Of a DNA stretch of 64,000 nt, positions 35,382 through 42,994 are shown piece after piece. This DNA is from Candidatus Yanofskybacteria bacterium CG10_big_fil_rev_8_21_14_0_10_36_16 (GTDB lineage: Bacteria > Patescibacteria > Paceibacteria > 2-02-FULL-40-12 > IGHO2-01-FULL-4-A): positions 62,001 to 126,000 of the forward strand of contig PCXQ01000004.1 of NCBI GenBank assembly GCA_002794035.1, in the 5' to 3' direction. The notes below the pieces were generated by a model that ran no database searches, had not been told where the DNA came from, and saw only the letters and a list, made by a program, of their open reading frames with translations. Made by a program: the position numbers and the translations under genes. How positions within the stretch are numbered: position 1 is the first letter of the stretch; each line of letters opens with the position of its first letter.

Positions 35382-36629
35382 TTAATTTTTTGTTGATGCA
35401 TTTGCTTGTCCTGAAACACTTTTTGGATAACCAACGACCCTAATTGCTTCATCAAGAGTGGTAACACCATTTACAACCTTCTCCATGGCTGAATCCCATA
35501 AATTCCATTTCTTTTTTGAACTCACCAGCTTATCTAAGTCAGATAATGACACCTCGTCTATGATTGCAAATCTAATATCATCATCAAATAATGTTATGTC
35601 AAAAATACCTGATCTGCCGAGATATCCTGTGTTGTGACACTTGTCACATCCTTTGCCTCTTGTTAGCTTGGCAGGTATTTTGTTGTGAATACCAATTAAC
35701 ATTTTTTCAGATTCACTCGGTATATATTCCTCTTTACAGCTTTGACATACTTTTCTAACCAAGCGCGTTAATAAAACACCCCGAATAGTATGAGCAATAA
35801 CGGAGCGCGGAATCTTCATCTCAAGCAAACGAATAAGCAAAGCAGGAACATCAAAAGTATGAAATGTAGTAAATGCTAAAATCCCAGACAGCGCAGCTTG
35901 AAATACAGCTTGTGCTGTATTATCGTCCACAATCTCGCCAAGCATTATAACATCAGGATCCTGTCTAACCACAGCTCCCATTGCCTTATGAAAATCAAAA
36001 CCCACAGATTCACGAATCTGCATCTGTCTTATTCCTGCAATATTATATTCAACCGGATCTTCAACGGTAACTATGCTCCTATCAATGGAATTTAAGCTAT
36101 TAACTAATGAATACAAAAAAGTTGTTTTTCCTGAACCAGTCGGCCCGGTCACAATGACCAAACCGTAAGGACTTTTAGAAATTTGGTTTATCATCTCCAT
36201 CTGCTCGGGGTTGGCTCCCAAATCATCATCTTTAAGCATAATTTCTTCTCTCTCTAGCACTCTCATAGTTAAAGATTCTCCGAACTGAGTAGGAACCGTA
36301 GATAATCTCACGTTGTATATTCTATCCCCATGCTTAAACTCCAGATGGCCGCTTTGGGGCATCTGATGTTCTGAGATATTAAGCTGAGCCATTACCTTAA
36401 GTCTGGATACCAAACGTTCCTGGTAATATTTATCTAGAGTTATTTCAGGATGCAGAAAGCCATCGATTCTAAAACGAACATTTAAACTATCCCTTTCGGC
36501 ATCAACATGAATATCACTAGCCTTTTTATTTACGGCAGATTCCAATATTAAGTTAATTGTACCAACCACATCAGACCCCGCCTCGGGAGATGGAGGAGGA
36601 GGCAAGTTTGAGTTTTTATCGTTTACCAT
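35382..36629 (-). CDS. Type II secretion/type IV pilus assembly ATPase (PilB/GspE-like)
   Basis: The 415-residue protein contains the secretion ATPase core: N2-like part with ASDIHVDAERDSLNVRFRID, Walker A GPTGSGKTT (162-170), Asp box and Walker B VIMLGEIVDDNTA (usual RD replaced by VD), His box and a zinc-binding CQSC...CDKC pair. The usual N-terminal GspE domain is missing, so it is shorter than PilB (~560). It should power pilus/pseudopilus extension. No pilin gene lies beside it. Confidence 0.9.
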   Translation of the reverse strand: MVNDKNSNLPPPPSPEAGSDVVGTINLILESAVNKKASDIHVDAERDSLNVRFRIDGFLHPEITLDKYYQERLVSRLKVMAQLNISEHQMPQSGHLEFKHGDRIYNVRLSTVPTQFGESLTMRVLEREEIMLKDDDLGANPEQMEMINQISKSPYGLVIVTGPTGSGKTTFLYSLVNSLNSIDRSIVTVEDPVEYNIAGIRQMQIRESVGFDFHKAMGAVVRQDPDVIMLGEIVDDNTAQAVFQAALSGILAFTTFHTFDVPALLIRLLEMKIPRSVIAHTIRGVLLTRLVRKVCQSCKEEYIPSESEKMLIGIHNKIPAKLTRGKGCDKCHNTGYLGRSGIFDITLFDDDIRFAIIDEVSLSDLDKLVSSKKKWNLWDSAMEKVVNGVTTLDEAIRVVGYPKSVSGQANASTKN

Positions 36630-36668
36630 ATTTTTTATTATAACATGTGTTATTTAAAATCCATCCAC

Positions 36669-37745
36669 CTAAGCCTCGCTGACCACTTCTTTTGATTCTG
36701 TTTCCCCTGTTTTTTCTCCAGCTTCTAAAAGAGTCTGCGTTCTATCAGTCATCAAAGACAAACGTTTTTCTGAGTTGTCGTAAGCACTTCTGGCATCTGA
36801 TAAATGCTTACCTAGTTTTTTAAAATCTTCTCCAAGTTTTCTACCATCAACCAAAACTCGATCTAAACGCTTCATAATTTCTTTTGTTTGCTTAGACATT
36901 TGAACATCCTTCAACCAGTGGCGTATTGAGGAAATTGAAAGCATAAAGGTATTAGGTGAAACCAGAATCACCCTCTTGGATTGAGCATATGCTGGAACAT
37001 CAGCCTCTTTAATATTATTCACTATCTCATAATAAACAGTCTCGGCTGGTATATACATCAATACAAAATCAGTCGTACCTTCAGAAGGACGAACATATTT
37101 TGAAGCTTCATCAATTTTTTTCTTTGCATCAGACAAAAACACCTTTCTAAAACCATCTCGGTTAATATCATTATCGGATTCAATCATTTTCTCAAAATTT
37201 TCCATAGGAAATTTTGAATCAATCGGCAAAATAATATCATTAGGGAGTCTCAAGATGGCATCAACAGCCTCACCGTTTTTAAAATAATACTGCATTTTAT
37301 ATGAGTCACGGGGAAAATACTGACTCAACGCTGCCTCAAGAGATGCCTCACCCCAAATACCACGAAGCTTTGGCGCTTTAAAAATATTCTGAAATGATGC
37401 CACTGTTTTAACAGACTCGTGAACCTGCTTTTGTGCTTCTAATATTTGGGTCAATCCTGAGGTAAACTCCTGAACCTGCTTATGAACATTCTGAGATGAA
37501 CGTTCTACCGACTCACGACTATCTTTTAACTGATCATTAACCATTTTTATGGTATTTTGAAGAGCCTGGTCTGATGATTTTTTTGATTCACTAAAATAGC
37601 TAGCCATGTCAGATAAACGCTGATTAAGCAATTCAAAATGGCGATCAGTTTGACCGCCATTATCTTGTTTTTTCTGGCGCAAAACAAAAAACACAATTAC
37701 TGCACCCGCTAATATTCCTATTAAAATTGGTAAGACTAAGTTCAT
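36669..37745 (-). CDS. rmuC: RmuC-family DNA recombination protein
   Basis: The 358-residue protein has an N-terminal membrane helix (about 3-22), a coiled coil (about 30-110) and the RmuC nuclease-like domain. That domain includes LRGIWGEASLEAAL, DAILRLPNDIILPIDSKFPMENF and DFVLMYIPAETVYYEI. RmuC limits inversion-type recombination in E. coli; its biochemistry is poorly known. It forms a same-strand run with the NUDIX and YkuK-like genes. Confidence 0.92.
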   Translation of the reverse strand: MNLVLPILIGILAGAVIVFFVLRQKKQDNGGQTDRHFELLNQRLSDMASYFSESKKSSDQALQNTIKMVNDQLKDSRESVERSSQNVHKQVQEFTSGLTQILEAQKQVHESVKTVASFQNIFKAPKLRGIWGEASLEAALSQYFPRDSYKMQYYFKNGEAVDAILRLPNDIILPIDSKFPMENFEKMIESDNDINRDGFRKVFLSDAKKKIDEASKYVRPSEGTTDFVLMYIPAETVYYEIVNNIKEADVPAYAQSKRVILVSPNTFMLSISSIRHWLKDVQMSKQTKEIMKRLDRVLVDGRKLGEDFKKLGKHLSDARSAYDNSEKRLSLMTDRTQTLLEAGEKTGETESKEVVSEA

Positions 37746-37755
37746 AAATAAAAAA

Positions 37756-38688
37756 TTAATAATTTAATTGGTTCATATACAATTCAAGCGTGTGCCGCGC
37801 ATTAGGTTCCATGGGTAATTCTTGCAAGGCTATGTGTGGAGGAATCCAAATATACTCCTCCGCCTCTTCGTTTAAGCATACATTTTTACTATCAACCCCA
37901 ACCACCTTATCAATAAAAATATGCTGTATGCCTGATTTATAATATCCAGAATTTTTTATCTGATCAAAAGTGCAAATATGTTCCCCTATTTTTGATTTTA
38001 AACCAGTCTCTTCTTTTATTTCACGCACCAAAGCGTCTTCCAATCGTTCGTTCCTTCTAACCTTACCTCCAATAATTGAATACTTATCACCCCATTTATG
38101 TGTTTTTACAAGTAAAATTTCTTTTTCTTTTTTTGGTTTTGCCGGCTGATATTCTATAATACCACCAACGGCCACCACAGAACCCGGAATCATTAAATCT
38201 TCCCACAATTTATTTATTATCCTGTCTTTTCTTTTAAAATTAGGATTCGGCAATCTCTTATGGCGCAGAATATACTCAGTTAAATTTTCCGGTTTCCACA
38301 CAGAATTATTATGAAAATATGCTGGATGATCAGTAAGAATTTCTGAAAAAAAGTGCCTAATATTTGAAACTTGAGCGATACCTAACTCATATGAAGTACT
38401 TTTACCTATATACCCCTCGGGGTTAACAAAAAAACTAAAACCATTTTCTCCAAGACGCTTTAGATTATGCAAATAGATAAGTTCTATCATTCTTGGATCT
38501 CTTTCTTTATCTGTTTCCAAAACTGCAAATCCATTTTCAATATATTTAATTTCAGTCATTTCGGGAGCTAGAACCTCTATTCCGGCTTCTGTAAAAATTT
38601 TATAGGCTTTCTTTATTTCACTAAAATGTTTTCTAAAACTGCCATGCAGAACACATCTAAAATTTAATTTTTTGTTTTTTTCACTCAT
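37756..38688 (-). CDS. NUDIX hydrolase fused to an N-terminal nucleoside-transferase-like domain
   Basis: I chose ATG 38686-38688; the longer frame would use TTG and overlap the upstream gene. The N-terminal ~150 residues (VLHGSFRKHFSEIKKAYKIF, GIEVLAPEM, GYIGKSTSYELGIA) resemble the nucleoside 2-deoxyribosyltransferase-like fold. The C-terminal half holds a NUDIX box, GKVRRNERLEDALVREIKEE continuing TGL. It probably acts on a nucleotide-like substrate. The fusion is suggestive of nucleotide salvage or housecleaning; substrate unknown. Confidence 0.82.
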   Translation of the reverse strand: MSEKNKKLNFRCVLHGSFRKHFSEIKKAYKIFTEAGIEVLAPEMTEIKYIENGFAVLETDKERDPRMIELIYLHNLKRLGENGFSFFVNPEGYIGKSTSYELGIAQVSNIRHFFSEILTDHPAYFHNNSVWKPENLTEYILRHKRLPNPNFKRKDRIINKLWEDLMIPGSVVAVGGIIEYQPAKPKKEKEILLVKTHKWGDKYSIIGGKVRRNERLEDALVREIKEETGLKSKIGEHICTFDQIKNSGYYKSGIQHIFIDKVVGVDSKNVCLNEEAEEYIWIPPHIALQELPMEPNARHTLELYMNQLNY

Positions 38689-38701
38689 GGCTGTGTTTTT
38701 T

Positions 38702-39298
38702 CTAAACAAATTTGTCAGCTACAATTGATGCTGCATATGATTCCGGCTTAATCCTAGCCGTAAAACCATTGCCTGCCACCATGCCGACAATTTCCTGTAT
38801 TAATTCTTTGGTTGGTCCATTGTGGCCAATATCTAAATGAATTTCAAATTCATACAAAAGATCTTTTAATTTATCTCTAAGTTCTGCCATTACCCTATGG
38901 GCTAAATCTATTGAATAATAGGCCTCTTTAACCATTCTATCATGTCGGTCAAAAGTATCCACAGCAGGCATTTTTTTCCAAAAAAACTTTCCTCCCTTGC
39001 CTACCCTATGTATGGTAACAACACTAACAAAATCAGCAGTGCCCACGCCTTCTTTTTCCTTTCTTGAAACAACACCATTCCCATTTGCCAAAGATCTTAG
39101 TTTTGGCTTGCCTGACGAACTTGCACTAAGTCTAACTGAAGACCCCTTGTATTCAGAATCGGTGCCTACAACTATTGAATACTTTGCATTTGGTTCCTCT
39201 GCTATAAAACCTATGATATCCGCCATAACTCCCAAAAACATCCTCTTACCTTTTGAAGGATTGTTAAAGTACTCATTTGAATCAATTGTCTTTTTCAT
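38702..39298 (-). CDS. YkuK-like (DUF458) RNase H-fold protein
   Basis: A GGAGG seven bases upstream supports the ATG at 39296-39298 rather than the one 18 bases earlier. The 198-residue product matches B. subtilis YkuK in layout: VVGTDSEYKG near the start, FDRHDRMVKEAYYSIDLA in the middle, then HLDIGHNGPTKELIQEI and NGFTARIKPESYAASIVADK. The acidic residues of an RNase H-like site are plausible. Biological role is unknown. It ends 14 bp before the NUDIX start, so it is the first gene of that run. Confidence 0.85.
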   Translation of the reverse strand: MKKTIDSNEYFNNPSKGKRMFLGVMADIIGFIAEEPNAKYSIVVGTDSEYKGSSVRLSASSSGKPKLRSLANGNGVVSRKEKEGVGTADFVSVVTIHRVGKGGKFFWKKMPAVDTFDRHDRMVKEAYYSIDLAHRVMAELRDKLKDLLYEFEIHLDIGHNGPTKELIQEIVGMVAGNGFTARIKPESYAASIVADKFV

Positions 39299-39350
39299 CT
39301 TTATCCTCCCATTCATTATTAATAATTTATCACCAAGTTATAAAAAAATC

Positions 39351-39380
39351 AAAAAAGTCCCGCCTTGACGGGACTAAAAA
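39351..39380 (-). terminator. Terminator of the TIGR03437-like gene
   Basis: AGTCCC-GCCTTGAC-GGGACT-type stem, followed by six T on the minus strand. Confidence 0.85.
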
Positions 39381-39400
39381 TAAATCTACCACTTATATTC

Positions 39401-40504
39401 TTATTCGCGAATAAGCTTAGGATTTGCAACAGGCAATACAAAGGAACTTTTTTCAGAAGGAACTTGATTCTTTGCAACAACTTCAACCTTCACGTTGCCC
39501 AACCCCACAGAGTCTGGCATTTGTGCATTCACTTGGTACACACCAGCAAATCCGGGCATAAGACCCGCATAAAGTACTTCGACTTTGATACCATTAACTG
39601 TCAAAACAAAATCATTTACCGTCCTTGCTAGCGGTTCAAATGGTGCAAGGTGACCGCTTTGAACATGCGGTTCCACTTTGCCAAGGCCTGTCATTATCAC
39701 TACAAAATACTCACTTGGGTTCAAAGGATTATCATTGTTAACCAAATTCCAATCATTATCAACAACGACAGGTTTTAAACCATAACCTTCCGAATACATG
39801 AAGGTCCTTGGCGTAGTTGGCAAAGTTTGAAGCGGTGCTTCATCCACAAAATACTTAAGACCATCAGGTCCAGTAATAACAACAGAAACATACCTTACAT
39901 CTAATTCATATGCCTCTAGAGGTACCAGAAAATTTATCTGATTGGGCCCAGCATAAAAAAGTCCGACATGGCCATCATCATAAAAAACCTCTACACCTGC
40001 AAGCATCTTAGGTAATATATAAGTACAACACAATGAGTCAGCAGCTTGAATTAAGTTTGAAAAATTTTCACCAAACAAACTAGCGACAGCACCCGGCGAT
40101 AATGATTCGGGTTTAAACGAAACGCCACTAACCAATCCTATACCCATAAAACTTGGCATCGGAGAATTGTCAGGCCAATCCTCTAGAGGAACCGCCCTAC
40201 TACTCAAATATGGCGCCCCGACTGAAATAAAAGTTGGGATTACATCAACAAAAGGTATCTGAGCAACAGCAAGCTCATCTGATAATATTCGCACTTTATC
40301 TGCGGGGATAGTCCGAGTATTATTACTCATTCGCACCCAGATTTTACCGACAGTAAATCCGCACCCATCCAACAACATCATTTGTTGAGACTCGATTTTT
40401 AAAACAGTAGCTGAAGAAAGGTCAAAAAAATTTTGAGATCCACATTTTCCATAAAGATTTGGCAGCAAGAAAAACACAAAAACCGTTGCAAGAAATATTC
40501 TCAT
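39401..40504 (-). CDS. Secreted protein with Acidobacteria-type (TIGR03437-like) C-terminal domain
   Basis: The 367-residue product has a signal peptide (MRIFLATVFVFFLLPNLYG). The rest matches my memory of the 'Solibacter uncharacterised C-terminal domain' TIGR03437: PGAVASLFGENFSN, LFYAGPNQINFLVPLE, VVIMTGLGKVEPHVQSG, then AGLMPGFAGVYQVNAQMP. That domain is abundant in Acidobacteria and rare elsewhere. Function is unknown; it is usually found at the end of secreted, repeat-rich proteins. Here it makes up most of the protein. Horizontal transfer is plausible. Confidence 0.8.
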   Translation of the reverse strand: MRIFLATVFVFFLLPNLYGKCGSQNFFDLSSATVLKIESQQMMLLDGCGFTVGKIWVRMSNNTRTIPADKVRILSDELAVAQIPFVDVIPTFISVGAPYLSSRAVPLEDWPDNSPMPSFMGIGLVSGVSFKPESLSPGAVASLFGENFSNLIQAADSLCCTYILPKMLAGVEVFYDDGHVGLFYAGPNQINFLVPLEAYELDVRYVSVVITGPDGLKYFVDEAPLQTLPTTPRTFMYSEGYGLKPVVVDNDWNLVNNDNPLNPSEYFVVIMTGLGKVEPHVQSGHLAPFEPLARTVNDFVLTVNGIKVEVLYAGLMPGFAGVYQVNAQMPDSVGLGNVKVEVVAKNQVPSEKSSFVLPVANPKLIRE

Positions 40505-40630
40505 CTCATGCTCTCCTTTGTTATTTTAAAAAAACTTTCCCACCAAATATGAGTAAGTGGGTTAAATTATATTTACCACTCATTATTAAATAAGTCAATT
40601 TTTAAAAATATTGCTAAAAAAAAGACCGAG

Positions 40631-40900
40631 CTAGTCTCGGTCATCTGCAAGCCTTCCAGCTCTACACTCTCTTTTAATATATCTAATGCAGTGGTTTTGA
40701 AAAATCTTGGCAGATTGCACCCCTTTATTTCTACCGAGATACAAAGACATGCCGACTATATTTGCTAACTCCTCATCTACCTCATGACACCTTTCATCTC
40801 CGTTTTTTATATATGTATTTGCCCATTTTTTAATAGCCTTCCTTAATCTTTCTATCTCTTTACCTCTTTCATCAAAAGTCATTTCTTTGATTGGTTTCAT
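40631..40900 (-). CDS. Hypothetical small basic protein, 89 residues
   Basis: The protein is soluble and highly charged with helices (ERGKEIERLRKAIKKWANTY) and two cysteines. ATG has a GGAGG ribosome binding site. A hairpin at the 3' end (GACCGAG-CTA-GTCTCGGTC pattern, about 40623-40641) overlaps the last codons and is followed by T on the minus strand, acting as terminator. No family is recognised. Confidence 0.65.
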   Translation of the reverse strand: MKPIKEMTFDERGKEIERLRKAIKKWANTYIKNGDERCHEVDEELANIVGMSLYLGRNKGVQSAKIFQNHCIRYIKRECRAGRLADDRD

Positions 40901-40910
40901 GATGACCTCC

Positions 40911-40942
40911 TTGCGCTCCCAACCGGATTTGAACCGGTGTTA
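40911..40942 (-). pseudogene. Detached copy of the tRNA-Glu 3' end
   Basis: These 32 bases are identical to 41124-41155, the T-arm and 3' acceptor strand of tRNA-Glu plus trailer. No D or anticodon arm accompanies them. Confidence 0.85.
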
Positions 40943-41123
40943 TCCCGCTACAGTGGGACGTCTTTTATTTTTATAATTTTTTGGCACCGCCAACGGCGAT
41001 TAAAGTGAGCAGTTTCACTTTAATCCTCAAATTTAGTCCCGCCTTGTGGTGAGTTTACGAAACACGGCGAGGCGCAAAAAATTTGAGCAGAACCCGCAAT
41101 AGAACAAATGACCCCACACAACT
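40943..41123 (-). other. 181-bp structured non-coding segment between tRNA-Glu and its 3' copy
   Basis: Stems visible: GATTAAAGTGA with TCACTTTAATC (40998-41008 and 41015-41025, perfect); CTCAAATTT with AAATTTGAG (41026-41034 and 41079-41087), enclosing CGCCT/AGGCG and GTTT-CGT-AAAC hairpins. No credible ORF. It is either a structured RNA or the body of a tiny tRNA-associated element. Confidence 0.5.
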
Positions 41124-41126
41124 TTG

Positions 41127-41199
41127 CGCTCCCAACCGGATTTGAACCGGTGTTACTTGGATGAGAACCAAGCGTCCTAAACCACTAGACGATGGGAGC
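41127..41199 (-). tRNA. tRNA-Glu (anticodon CTC)
   Basis: Acceptor GCTCCCA/TGGGAGC, anticodon arm CTTGG-TTCTCAT-CCAAG giving CTC, T-loop TTCAAAT, G73. Flanks pair outside the acceptor: 41118-41129 with 41203-41214 (12 bp) and CCCC/GGGG beyond, so the precursor carries a long extra stem. Confidence 0.93.
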
Positions 41200-41222
41200 A
41201 AAGCGCAAAGTTGTAAGGGGCA

Positions 41223-41259
41223 AGGAACCATGTGTCCTAGGCCACTAGACGATGGCGGC
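41223..41259 (-). pseudogene. 5'-half tRNA-Glu fragment
   Basis: GCCGCCATCGTCTAGTGGCC then TAGGACAC matches the acceptor and D-arm of a tRNA-Glu, but similarity ends in the anticodon loop and no partner arms follow. It is immediately upstream of the intact tRNA-Glu. Confidence 0.7.
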
Positions 41260-41326
41260 ATAAAAAAATTGTAAAAATCAAAAAGTGGGAGCAAGATTAA
41301 TTAAACAATTTAATTTTTAAATAACA

Positions 41327-42631
41327 TTAAATTTTTATTTCGTCAACAATTTCATCCATTTTCATTGAGTGTGACCCTTTTATTAACACGAGGTCATTTC
41401 CATCCCCCGCCTCAATAATTTTCTTCACTTTATCTTTGGCTTCCCTGCTTGTACTAAAACTATAAATATTATCCTTCATTTTTTGGCTCATTGCCGAATC
41501 AGCAATAAATTTTGCTGCGTCACCTACTGTTATAACAATGTCTGCTATTTCACACGCTATATTTCCTATTGATCTGTGGGCTTGTTCTGTATATTTACCA
41601 AGCTCTTTCATATCTCCAAGCACAGCTATCCTCCTAATTCTCTCTTGGGTAAACCTTTCTGTCGCATCAGCCAAAGATTTTAATGTTTCAAGCGCAGCGT
41701 GAACAGCAAGAGGAGACGCATTATATGTATCATCTATAATTTTGGAATTTTTGATGCCCTCTATAAGTCTCATCCGCCCACCCGGTAATTCCATTTTTTC
41801 AAGAGCAACAGAGGCATCAATAATATTTATTCCAAAATGAAGCCCTACTGCAACTGCTGAAAGCAATGAATAAATTTGGTGAATCCCAACCACGCCCGAG
41901 ACCTTAAAAGGAACAAATGTGCTCTCTTTGTTAACCTTAAAAGATATCCCACCAACATTCTCCCCATCATCAGACACAAAATAAGATATGCCAGATGCCC
42001 AAATATCTGCCTTACTAGAAAGACCCATGGTCAAAACAGGTGCCTTTATTTTGTTTTGCATGTCTAAAACTACCTTATCATCAAAATTCAAAACAGCCAG
42101 ACTATTCTGATCCACCAATGCTTCAACAAGCCGTGCTTTTTCTTTAGCAACAGCGCTGGGACTTGGATAATATTCAACGTGAACAGGTATGTCACCAACA
42201 GTTGTTACTACGCCCACTTTTGGACGCGCAATATCAACCAAATAATCAATGTCTCCCGGCTTTGCTGCTGCCATTTCAAGAACTAATATTTCTGGATAAT
42301 TGGGATCAAAAGGCCCATATGCACGCCAAAAGGCAGGAAAAAGATTCCACCAAAACTTAAGCAAACGAGGCCAGTTATTCGGCTTAATGTTTGCAGTAGA
42401 CAAACGAGGATCAACACCTAAAATAGTAAGGGGTACTCCTATTTCGTTATTAAAATTTTCAGCGTTTTTACGAACCTTAAACTTATGAGACAAAACAGTA
42501 TAAATGGCCTCCTTAGCCATTGTCTTACCCGCAGAACCTGTTATGCCAACAACCGTTGGCTTATAACGTTGAATCGTTCGTTTTGCAGCTTTCCTCAAAA
42601 TAAATTTTAAAAAATTAAATGATACCGACAT
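41327..42631 (-). CDS. murF: UDP-N-acetylmuramoyl-tripeptide--D-alanyl-D-alanine ligase
   Basis: The 434-residue Mur ligase adds D-Ala-D-Ala to the peptidoglycan precursor. The P-loop is GITGSAGKTM (29-38). The central motif LVLEMAAAKPGDI and the ligase motif IDDTYNASPLAVHAAL are MurF-like, as is VLGDMKELG. The usual N-terminal substrate domain is short, so the P-loop is close to the start. It is the last gene of the division/cell-wall cluster. Confidence 0.9.
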   Translation of the reverse strand: MSVSFNFLKFILRKAAKRTIQRYKPTVVGITGSAGKTMAKEAIYTVLSHKFKVRKNAENFNNEIGVPLTILGVDPRLSTANIKPNNWPRLLKFWWNLFPAFWRAYGPFDPNYPEILVLEMAAAKPGDIDYLVDIARPKVGVVTTVGDIPVHVEYYPSPSAVAKEKARLVEALVDQNSLAVLNFDDKVVLDMQNKIKAPVLTMGLSSKADIWASGISYFVSDDGENVGGISFKVNKESTFVPFKVSGVVGIHQIYSLLSAVAVGLHFGINIIDASVALEKMELPGGRMRLIEGIKNSKIIDDTYNASPLAVHAALETLKSLADATERFTQERIRRIAVLGDMKELGKYTEQAHRSIGNIACEIADIVITVGDAAKFIADSAMSQKMKDNIYSFSTSREAKDKVKKIIEAGDGNDLVLIKGSHSMKMDEIVDEIKI

Positions 42632-42730
42632 GATAAAATATTTAAGATTAAAATTTAAAAAATAATTGACACTTATGCTATTTTATACTAAAGTTTTATT
42701 AGTACATTTAAGATCAGCGGAGGTTAACCT

Positions 42731-42946
42731 ATGATTACACTTTTTGTTCTGTGTGGAGCTTTCGCTTTTGCTTTAGCGGCAGTCTTCCCTTTTCCTTTTA
42801 TGTTATTTTTTGGATTTATATCTTTGACTACTGACCACACCGAGGGGAAAATGTTAAGCTTTGTAATTGCTTCTTGTTTTGCTGTGGTGTTTTTTGTAAC
42901 ACTTGTTTACTTAACTCTTCTTTTGTTATTTGTCCCTCTAAGTTAA
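42731..42946 (+). CDS. Small hydrophobic membrane protein, 71 residues
   Basis: Two long hydrophobic segments (about 3-32 and 43-69) flank a short polar loop (TTDHTEG). A GGAGG ribosome binding site lies before the ATG and a clean terminator follows, so it is a real gene on the plus strand inside an otherwise minus-strand cluster. No family is recognised. Confidence 0.65.
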   Translation: MITLFVLCGAFAFALAAVFPFPFMLFFGFISLTTDHTEGKMLSFVIASCFAVVFFVTLVYLTLLLLFVPLS

Positions 42947-42970
42947 GCCCGTAAAGGGCTTTTTATTTTT
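42946..42970 (+). terminator. Terminator of the 42731 gene
   Basis: AGCCC-GTAAA-GGGCT followed by TTTTATTTTT. Confidence 0.85.
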
Positions 42971-42994
42971 ATTAACTATTACTTATTAATTATG

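Noticed and set aside
42666..42689. TTGACA and TATACT before the small gene at 42731 as a promoter
   Set aside because: The spacer is only 12 bp, too short for a sigma-70-type promoter.
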